A DNA stretch of 6,127 bases from Ruminococcus sp. 210702-SL.1.03 (lineage in GTDB: Bacteria; Bacillota; Clostridia; Oscillospirales; Ruminococcaceae), in contig NZ_JAJCLZ010000052.1 in NCBI RefSeq assembly GCF_020559915.1, positions 1 through 6,127 on the forward strand, written 5' to 3'. The notes below the pieces were generated by a model that had not been told where the DNA came from, did no database searches, and was given only the letters and a program-made list of their open reading frames with translations. A program made the translations under genes and the position numbers. Below, one piece after another: positions 1 to 4,520 of this stretch; positions within the stretch are counted from its first letter, which is position 1; each line of letters starts with the position of its first letter.

Positions 1-2
1 GC

Positions 3-494
3 GGAAGTGAAAAGTATTCCGAATTTACTGAAGCTGAGTATCTCAAAGCGAAGGAGGATGAAAACCGTTGGTTTATCAGCTTTGGCGACAGCGTTCTGGA
101 ATGCGAGGAAAGCCAGTATTCGGATCACTTTTCCAAGAAAGATCACGGAGAATATACGCAAAAGGATAGGAACTGGAAGAAGGTCATCCCCCTCTCATTG
201 GAGCAGTATACATACGGCGGAAATTACGAGCAGAAGATTCTCAAGGACAGTACAGTTGTTCCGCTTGAGGAGCGTATCTTAGAGCAGTTAGACTTGGAGC
301 ATGACTTGGTAAAGCTCAAAAAAGTCATGAAAAAGCTCAAGCCATACGAACGTGAAATTATTTATCAGCTTTTTTGGATGAATAAAAGTCAGAATGATCT
401 TGCCAAGAAATATAGCGTAACCAGACAAACAATGCACGAAAAAGTACATCGTATTTTGGTGAAAGCGCTGAAATTATTTGAAAACGAAAAATAA
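3..494 (+). CDS. Sigma-70 region 4-like regulator (5' partial)
   Basis: The reading frame is open from the left edge, so the true start lies outside the window; 163 residues are visible before a TAA. An internal TTG at 198 is not a convincing start because the coding-like frame continues upstream (RWFISFGDSVLECEESQY at about residues 23-40). Residues about 102-163 form a sigma-70 region 4-like fold: LKKLKPYEREIIYQLF followed by a helix-turn-helix, SQNDLAKKYSVTRQTMHEKV, at about 129-148. Proteins of this type occur in Firmicutes conjugative elements and are usually annotated as sigma-70 family factors. No region 2 (core-binding and -10-binding part) is visible, so it may be a DNA-binding regulator rather than a full sigma factor. 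Its role in controlling transfer or excision genes is inferred from context only. It could also be a YlxM/sigma-like HTH protein. The family call is fairly secure; the exact function is not. Confidence 0.75.
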   Translation, partial: GSEKYSEFTEAEYLKAKEDENRWFISFGDSVLECEESQYSDHFSKKDHGEYTQKDRNWKKVIPLSLEQYTYGGNYEQKILKDSTVVPLEERILEQLDLEHDLVKLKKVMKKLKPYEREIIYQLFWMNKSQNDLAKKYSVTRQTMHEKVHRILVKALKLFENEK

Positions 495-495
495 A

Positions 496-572
496 TCCCT
501 TACAAATCTCAATTTCGTTGCCAGTAAGTAGTGAAGGGAAAAATCAATGAAAATAATTCGGAGAATTTTCCC
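496..572 (+). promoter_or_regulatory. Competing stem-loops just after the sigma-like gene
   Basis: Directly after the stop codon, TCCCTT (496-501) can pair with AAGGGA (534-539), with AC/GT extending the stem past one bulged base. The same GGGAAAA (536-542) can instead pair with TTTTCCC (566-572). A small AATTC/GAATT hairpin (555-559/563-567) competes with this second pairing. The two main pairings exclude each other, as in attenuators, but the loops are long and no long T-tract follows either stem. A switch role is inference. Confidence 0.3.
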
Positions 573-579
573 GACAGAA

Positions 580-912
580 ACTTGACAACAGAATATCAAC
601 TCTGCAAGTACGTTAATCACACGGTCGGTATGAAATCTCGGCAGCCAAATGTGATGTCCGCCATGACCTTGAAAAAGCGAGCGATAAAGACAAGTCACAG
701 ACCTTTGGACAGCATCCAAAGTCGGCGATGAAACGTGTGAGGATAATGATACTTCCCAGTGAGGGCTAAGAGAGCGGGTGAGAGTCCCATGATGCGGTTA
801 CGCTGACCGCAGCTTGCAGAGTTCCGGGCGTGACGGGTATCGGGGATAAATATCATGCAAAGGCAAAACGAATTATTACGGCGGTTTGCGTAAAATGCAG
901 ATCGCCGTTTTT
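580..912 (+). ncRNA. Candidate structured RNA or long leader, ending in a terminator
   Basis: No convincing gene lies between 495 and 947. The stretch instead holds a row of inverted repeats. ACTTG+CAGA pairs with TCTG+CAAGT (580-609). ATCACA pairs with TGTGAT (616-621/650-655). CTTTGGA-CAGCA-TCCAAAG is at 703-721 and TGCGGT-N7-ACCGCA at 793-811. A weaker TTGCA/TGCAA pairing joins 814-818 to 856-860. The series ends at the strong terminator at 878-912. The density of stems and the terminator suggest a stable transcript, or a 5' leader attenuating the mazF operon. A same-frame ORF (531-731, GTG start) has no clear ribosome binding site and no recognisable protein, so I do not call it. A TTGACA at 582-587 lacks a properly spaced -10. 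The boundaries and the RNA class are unknown; it matches no riboswitch I can name with confidence. Confidence 0.35.
878..912 (+). terminator. Strong intrinsic terminator upstream of the mazF operon
   Basis: ACGGCGGTTTGCG (878-890) pairs base for base with TGCAGATCGCCGT (896-908): 13 pairs including three G-U wobbles, with a TAAAA loop. A run of five T (908-912) follows. It lies about 35 bases before the start of the cysteine-rich gene. It would end transcripts from the sigma-like gene or the structured region, or act as an attenuator of the genes that follow. The 3' T-tract sets the orientation as +. Confidence 0.85.
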
Positions 913-947
913 ACATAATATTTAAACTATTTCAGAGGTGAAATACA

Positions 948-1163
948 ATGGAAAATATAAAGGAAAAACTAATGAATACAGAAAGATTTTATGGTATCAG
1001 AATTCCTCCTGCTATATGTATTCTGCCTACATATCATCCATGCTGTGGCTGTGTGTGGTATGACAGGAATACAGACGTACTGTTCTGTCCGTTTCATAGC
1101 TGCGTGAGATACAAAAAAGGCTTTGAAGTTCCAAAGAAAAAGGTGAATGAAAATGCTGATTAA
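948..1163 (+). CDS. Small cysteine-rich protein, possible zinc finger (71 aa)
   Basis: The ATG at 948 is preceded by AGAGGTG (934-940) at 7-base spacing, a good ribosome binding site. The 71-aa product has six cysteines (24, 32, 33, 35, 47, 52). The core HPCCGC (30-35) followed by CPFHSC (47-52) resembles a small metal-binding knuckle. The C-terminal tail is lysine-rich (KKKVNENAD). There is no signal peptide or membrane segment. I do not recognise the family. The gene overlaps the 5' end of mazF (stop at 1161-1163; mazF starts at 1147 or 1153), which implies translational coupling. By the usual antitoxin-then-toxin order it occupies the antitoxin position, but it has no MazE-like (AbrB or ribbon-helix-helix) signature. 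It could be an unusual antitoxin, a small regulator, or an unrelated element gene. It is probably a real gene, given its ribosome binding site, the overlap and the patterned cysteines. Confidence 0.65.
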   Translation: MENIKEKLMNTERFYGIRIPPAICILPTYHPCCGCVWYDRNTDVLFCPFHSCVRYKKGFEVPKKKVNENAD

Positions 1164-1497
1164 ACGTGGAGATATATTTTATGCAGACCTGAATCCTGTG
1201 GTCGGCTCGGAGCAAGGCGGCATTCGTCCTGTTTTGGTGGTGCAGAATGACGTAGGAAACAGACATAGTCCTACAGTAATCGTTGTGCCGATATCGTCTG
1301 TAAGAAAAAAGAATTTGCCTGTGCATATTCAGATAAGATGTTCAGAACTGCCAAAAAATTCAACAGTTCTTGCGGAGCAGATACGAACGATAGACAGATA
1401 CCGACTGAAAAGTTACGTGGGTTCAGTTGATTTTGAACTTATGGAAAAAGTAGAAAAAGCGATGAAAATAAGTATAGGAGTTGATTTTGATGACTAA
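1153..1497 (+). CDS. mazF: MazF/PemK-family endoribonuclease toxin
   Basis: This is a ribosome-independent mRNA interferase of the type II toxin-antitoxin MazF family, which cleaves single-stranded RNA at short motifs in the cytoplasm. The 114-aa sequence shows the family landmarks RGDIFYADLNPVVGSEQGG, RPVLVVQND, GNRHSPT, and LAEQIRTIDRYRL. It aligns without gaps at its N-terminus with Bacillus subtilis MazF (about 116 aa, UACAU-specific). Catalytic Arg25 is present, while catalytic Thr48 is Ser. I choose the ATG at 1153 because AAGGTG (1140-1145) is 7 bases upstream and because it aligns with the B. subtilis start. The ATG at 1147 is only one base from that site. The gene overlaps its upstream and downstream neighbours, so it sits inside a compact operon. 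No MazE-like antitoxin is adjacent. Its cleavage motif cannot be read from the sequence. Confidence 0.93.
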   Translation: MLIKRGDIFYADLNPVVGSEQGGIRPVLVVQNDVGNRHSPTVIVVPISSVRKKNLPVHIQIRCSELPKNSTVLAEQIRTIDRYRLKSYVGSVDFELMEKVEKAMKISIGVDFDD

Positions 1498-1648
1498 ATT
1501 CGGACAGGCAGAATACAGCGATTTTATGGCAAAAGTATTTGCCGATAAACTGGATAAAATTCTTGAACAAGACGAAAAACAGAGTTTCAACAGCAAAAAT
1601 ACAGAGGATATATACAGTCAGTTTCCGTCTTCAAGGGACGCAGCATAA
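1490..1648 (+). CDS. 52-aa acidic protein overlapping the mazF stop
   Basis: The ATG at 1490 overlaps the mazF stop (ATGACTAA, 8 bases shared) and follows AGGAG (1476-1480) at 9-base spacing, a typical translationally coupled arrangement. The 52-residue product begins MTKFGQAEYSDFMAKVFADK and ends SQFPSSRDAA. The first 30 residues look like an amphipathic helix (KVFADKLDKILEQDEK). The rest is polar and probably disordered. It has about ten acidic and seven basic residues and no cysteine. I do not recognise the family. Its coupling to mazF and its acidic, partly disordered nature would suit a peptide that binds MazF, so it is one of two antitoxin candidates, but this is inference. It could equally be a small element-specific protein of another role. 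Confidence 0.6.
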   Translation: MTKFGQAEYSDFMAKVFADKLDKILEQDEKQSFNSKNTEDIYSQFPSSRDAA

Positions 1649-1660
1649 GGAGGTTCAGAA

Positions 1661-1774
1661 ATGGTAGGATTTATTATTGGATTGCTTGCAGGCGGTACAG
1701 CGGGAGTATTCACAATGTGTCTCTGTACTGCGGCAAAGCAGGCAGATGAAAATATGTCAAATTCGGACAAGTAA
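1661..1774 (+). CDS. DUF3789-like single-pass membrane micro-protein (37 aa)
   Basis: AAGGAGG (1647-1653) precedes the ATG at 1661 by 7 bases, an excellent ribosome binding site that overlaps the previous gene's stop. The product is one glycine-rich hydrophobic helix, about residues 2-24 (GFIIGLLAGGTAGVFTMCLC), followed by a short polar tail with AAKQADENM. This pattern (short N-terminus, glycine-rich membrane helix, MCL-C, then a QADE-type tail) is that of the DUF3789 micro-proteins common in Firmicutes phages and conjugative elements, whose function is unknown. The tail would be expected in the cytoplasm, but the topology is not certain. It is the last gene before the recombinases, with a 72-base gap. 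Confidence 0.7.
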   Translation: MVGFIIGLLAGGTAGVFTMCLCTAAKQADENMSNSDK

Positions 1775-1784
1775 TTTTGTCAGG

Positions 1785-1827
1785 TTTGGTGATACCATTC
1801 TGAAAAGATTTGTGGTATTCTTGTTGG
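1785..1827 (+). promoter_or_regulatory. Inverted repeat and possible extended -10 promoter before recombinase 1
   Basis: ATACCA (1792-1797) and TGGTAT (1813-1818) are perfect inverted arms 15 bases apart. TGG-TATTCT (1813-1821) resembles an extended -10 element, but there is no good -35 at 17-base spacing. A similar stretch occurs before recombinase 2 at 3434-3473 (see the repeat entry). Possible roles are an operator, a promoter for the recombinase operon, or a recombinase-binding arm; the sequence does not decide between these. Confidence 0.3.
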
Positions 1828-1846
1828 TTGAAAGGAGAGTGAGAAA

Positions 1847-3388
1847 ATGCCGACAGTAACGGTGATACAGCCTACAATATCAGAAGAACAAAATACAAAA
1901 ATTCGTTGCGCCGCATATTGCCGAGTATCAAGCGATTCTGAAGATCAGCTTAACTCATTTATGGCTCAGATGAGGTATTATAGTCAGGTGTTCGATAATT
2001 CGGAAACAGAGGAACTCATCGACATATATGCTGACGAGGGTATCACAGGAACCCGTGAGGACAAGCGTGACGAGTTTCAGAGACTTATGAAGGATTGCCG
2101 AAAAGGAAAAATTGACAGAATTTATACAAAGTCCATAAGCCGTTTTGCCCGAAACACAAGGGATTGTCTGAAAAACGTCAGAGAGCTTAAATCGCTTGGT
2201 ATCACAATATATTTTGAGAAAGAAAACATTGATACTGCCAATATGACCGATGAAATGATGATTACAATTATGGGCGGTCTGGCGCAGGAGGAATCAACTT
2301 CGATCTCGCAGAACTTGCGTTGGGGTATAAAAAAGAGAATGGAGAACGGCACAATAAAAATGTGTACTCCAGTTTTCGGATACGAACTTGTTGACGGAAA
2401 TTTGATTTTAAAATCTGATGAGGCTGAAATAGTACGGCAGATATTTGATTGGTATCTGAATGGATATGGTTTGGCGGCTATAGCCCAAATGCTGAATGCT
2501 CTCAAAATAGAAAGGTTCGGCAGAACAAGTCATTGGACAGCAAGTACGGTTGGGGTTATGCTTAGAAATGAAAAGTATATAGGTGATCAGCTGTTCCAGA
2601 AAAAGTATACTACAGATACACTTCCGTTTCGACAGGTAGTAAATAAAGGCGAACGAGATCAATACTATTATTCCGACAGGCACAAGCCCATAATTTCAAG
2701 AGATGATTTTGATAAGGTTCAGAATATTTTAGCGGAGCATAAGAAATCGTTTAAAGGATTGAAGCAAGATCATATATTTGCAAAGAAGATTTACTGCGGA
2801 GAGTGCGGTTCAACATTTAAGTTTAAATGCAGAAAAAATAAAAATTATTGGGTGTGCCGACTGCATGATGCAGAGTCTGATAAATGTTCAAATAAGCAGA
2901 TTTTAGAGGCGAATGCCATATCGGCATTTATAATGTTATGCAATAAGCTGTGGTACAACTATAAACAGATACTTCTCCCCTGTCAAGCAGCTTTACAGGA
3001 TTTAAAGCTGAAAAAATTCAGCGGAAAAACTCAGGTAATGGACATACACAAGGAAATAGCCAAACTTCGAGAACAGGCTCACGTTCTTGCGAGATTGAAA
3101 ACGAAAGGATTTCTGGACGAGGCAAAATACCTTGAACAAACCACTGAATTGACGGCGAAAATCAACAAGCTTCAGACGGAACTGAAAAAGCTTACACGCT
3201 CCGACGACGAGGACGAAATGCTTGAACAGATAGAAATGCTGATTGATTTTTTTGAAAAGCGAGAAAATATCATGATTGATTTTGATGAATCGGCGTTTGA
3301 GAATATCGTTGAGAAAATTGTTGTTATAGATCAGCATGAGCTGGAGTTTCATTTGATTGGCGGATTGAAGTTCAAAGAAAAGATATAA
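1847..3388 (+). CDS. Large serine recombinase 1 (site-specific integrase)
   Basis: A large serine recombinase joins attP and attB through a covalent 5'-phosphoserine intermediate. The 513 residues follow the family order. The catalytic domain (about 19-165) has AAYCRVS with nucleophile Ser28, DEGITGT at 63-69, and KSISRFARN at 95-103, and ends in a long helix near LAQEESTSIS. A recombinase DNA-binding domain (about 172-295) contains FGYELVDG and LRNEKYIGDQ. A zinc ribbon has Cys317, Cys320, Cys337 and Cys347. A charged coiled coil (about 385-470) leads into a short C-terminal beta segment. Length and motifs indicate an intact, probably active enzyme. The start is set by AAAGGAG (1831-1837), 9 bases before the ATG. 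It is paralogous to the third recombinase, sharing the AAYCRVS and KSISRFARN motifs and FEKENI. It may act with the next two genes; its attachment site cannot be identified here. Confidence 0.95.
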   Translation: MPTVTVIQPTISEEQNTKIRCAAYCRVSSDSEDQLNSFMAQMRYYSQVFDNSETEELIDIYADEGITGTREDKRDEFQRLMKDCRKGKIDRIYTKSISRFARNTRDCLKNVRELKSLGITIYFEKENIDTANMTDEMMITIMGGLAQEESTSISQNLRWGIKKRMENGTIKMCTPVFGYELVDGNLILKSDEAEIVRQIFDWYLNGYGLAAIAQMLNALKIERFGRTSHWTASTVGVMLRNEKYIGDQLFQKKYTTDTLPFRQVVNKGERDQYYYSDRHKPIISRDDFDKVQNILAEHKKSFKGLKQDHIFAKKIYCGECGSTFKFKCRKNKNYWVCRLHDAESDKCSNKQILEANAISAFIMLCNKLWYNYKQILLPCQAALQDLKLKKFSGKTQVMDIHKEIAKLREQAHVLARLKTKGFLDEAKYLEQTTELTAKINKLQTELKKLTRSDDEDEMLEQIEMLIDFFEKRENIMIDFDESAFENIVEKIVVIDQHELEFHLIGGLKFKEKI

Positions 3389-3396
3389 CGGAAAGT

Positions 3397-3425
3397 GCCT
3401 TGCAGTAAAATTGCAGAGCTTTTCT
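3397..3425 (+). terminator. Weak terminator-like hairpin after recombinase 1
   Basis: GCCTTGCA (3397-3404) pairs with TGCAGAGC (3412-3419), with one C/A mismatch and one wobble and a 7-base loop. TTTTCTTT follows. It is imperfect, so it may only partly stop transcription and tune expression of the two downstream recombinases. Confidence 0.45.
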
Positions 3426-3433
3426 TTGTTGGT

Positions 3434-3473
3434 TTTGGTACTGGATTTCCGCAGAATTTTGTAGTATTGTTGT
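3434..3473 (+). repeat. Second copy of the pre-recombinase repeat (matches 1785-1824)
   Basis: Aligned without gaps, 3434-3473 and 1785-1824 agree at about 27 of 40 positions. They share TTTGGT at the left and TTTGT-R-GTATT-S-TTGT at the right, the two blocks being the same distance apart. Each copy ends shortly before the ribosome binding site of a recombinase gene. In this copy the inverted arms are reduced to TACT/AGTA. It could be a shared regulatory site or a binding arm for the recombinases. The match is moderate, so chance or promoter-like composition is not excluded. Confidence 0.4.
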
Positions 3474-3491
3474 ACATGGAGGTGAAATTAG

Positions 3492-4520
3492 ATGCCCAAA
3501 AACAGAGTAATACCGTTCGGCTACTGCATGAAGAACGGCGAAATAACTACCAACCCGAAAGAAGTTTGCGCAGTATCAACGATTTTCAGAGAATATCTGA
3601 ACGGCAGCAGTTTACTTCAAATTGCAAAGCTGATGGAGTCCGAAAAAATACGATATACTGAGGATTCTGACCGTTGGAACAAAAATATGGTCAAGAGAAT
3701 AATCGAAAATGAGAAATATCTGGGAACTGACAAATATCCGCAGATAATTGATAAGGATATTTTCAATCAGGCAAATGAAAAGCGGATAAGAAAGGCTAAT
3801 ACGCTTAATCTGGTATGCAATGATTTACAGGAAATCAGAAAGGTTACATACTGTGCCGAATGCGGAGAAAAGCTTTTCAGAAAAACTAACGGCAAGGGAC
3901 GTGAATATTGGAACTGCGGAAATCCCGATTGCTTTAAATATGAATATCGACTGACAGATCAAATGATAATAGGTGCAGTGCTGACCGTTTTAAACACTGC
4001 TATTGCAAATCCAAGCCTATTAGAGTACGGCGGCGAGATAAGCACATATTCTCCTACTGCCGATGTTATCCGTAAGCAAAATGAAATTAATCAGATGACA
4101 GATTCTGCACAGATTGATTTTGACAGAGTGAAAGCTGAGATTTTCAGGCTTGCCGAGCTGAAATATGATTGCTGTACCTACAATAACAGTCCGCAGAAAA
4201 CAGATGAAATCAAGGCACTTCTTAAAAATCACGAACAATTAAATACGTTGGATATTGGCTTATTCAAAGCGTGTGTTTCACGAATTTGGATAAGCCATTT
4301 TTGTACCATAGAGGTTGAACTCATAAATGGAGTGCGAATTAAAAATATAACGGAGAAGGACAATTTGAAAGCAAAGCTTTCAAATGCGAGTTTTGACCTT
4401 TGCGGACAAAGTCCGCAATTTGCTGCGCAAACCGTTCAAAACATCGAGGAGGTAAATAATGAGCACAGCATCGAATGTAACGATAATTCCTGCCAAAGCG
4501 CAGACGGAAATAAACCGTGA
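3492..4520 (+). CDS. Serine-recombinase-like protein lacking the catalytic domain
   Basis: The 342-aa protein begins straight in the recombinase DNA-binding domain (IPFGYCMKNGEI, then FREYLNGSSLLQIAKLM and IIENEKYLGTDKYPQIIDKD, residues about 7-95). This matches residues from about 175 onward of recombinase 1. A zinc ribbon with Cys121, Cys124, Cys142 and Cys147 follows, then a shorter helical region and a C-terminal segment (FCTIEVELINGVRIKN). There is no YxRVS nucleophile motif and no SRFARN motif, so it cannot catalyse strand exchange alone. It is not an obvious decay product: the ORF is long, GGAGGTG (3478-3484) lies 7 bases before the ATG, and only 103 bases separate it from the previous gene, with no remnant of a catalytic domain. 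The likely role, by inference, is a DNA-binding accessory subunit in a recombinase triplet. The last 20 residues, a polar tail, overlap the next gene. Confidence 0.85.
   Translation: MPKNRVIPFGYCMKNGEITTNPKEVCAVSTIFREYLNGSSLLQIAKLMESEKIRYTEDSDRWNKNMVKRIIENEKYLGTDKYPQIIDKDIFNQANEKRIRKANTLNLVCNDLQEIRKVTYCAECGEKLFRKTNGKGREYWNCGNPDCFKYEYRLTDQMIIGAVLTVLNTAIANPSLLEYGGEISTYSPTADVIRKQNEINQMTDSAQIDFDRVKAEIFRLAELKYDCCTYNNSPQKTDEIKALLKNHEQLNTLDIGLFKACVSRIWISHFCTIEVELINGVRIKNITEKDNLKAKLSNASFDLCGQSPQFAAQTVQNIEEVNNEHSIECNDNSCQSADGNKP
4400..4431 (+). promoter_or_regulatory. Tandem perfect hairpins before the recombinase 3 ribosome binding site
   Basis: TTGCGGAC-AAA-GTCCGCAA (4400-4418) is a perfect 8-bp stem with a 3-base loop. 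It is followed immediately by TTTGC-TGC-GCAAA (4419-4431), a perfect 5-bp stem. Both lie inside the 3' end of the middle recombinase gene and end 14 bases before GAGGAGG (4446-4452). They could modulate translation of the third recombinase, protect or process the mRNA, or form a protein-binding palindrome in DNA. No T-tract follows, so this is not a terminator. Confidence 0.5.

Noticed and set aside
7..282. 91-aa ORF at the left edge
   Set aside because: It is the +1 shadow of the partial sigma-like gene: basic, low-complexity protein with no family features.
582..617. TTGACA at 582-587 as a promoter for the structured region
   Set aside because: No -10-like hexamer lies at 15-19 bases; the nearest (GTTAAT) is 24 bases away. 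The TTGACA is also part of a hairpin.
531..731. 66-codon GTG-start ORF between the sigma-like gene and the terminator
   Set aside because: There is no clear Shine-Dalgarno, no recognisable protein, and it covers several inverted repeats. A structured non-coding region explains it better.
776..818. GGTGAGAGTCC followed by GCTGACCGCAGC recalls the core of cobalamin riboswitches
   Set aside because: I find no B12 box downstream, and the next genes (cysteine-rich protein, mazF) have no link to cobalamin. The resemblance is probably coincidental; an Rfam search would decide.
761..845. GTGAGAGTCCC-type sequence similar to domain I of group II introns
   Set aside because: No reverse transcriptase gene, no recognisable domain V hairpin and no clear GUGYG 5' end are visible, so an intron or intron remnant is not supported.
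914..919. CATAAT as a -10 element for the mazF operon
   Set aside because: It differs from TATAAT by one base, but no -35 lies at 16-18 bases, and it directly follows the terminator. Too weak to list as a promoter.
2122..3352. Several minus-strand ORFs of 90-127 codons within the recombinase genes
   Set aside because: They are antisense shadows of strongly conserved recombinase sequence, without ribosome binding sites or protein features.
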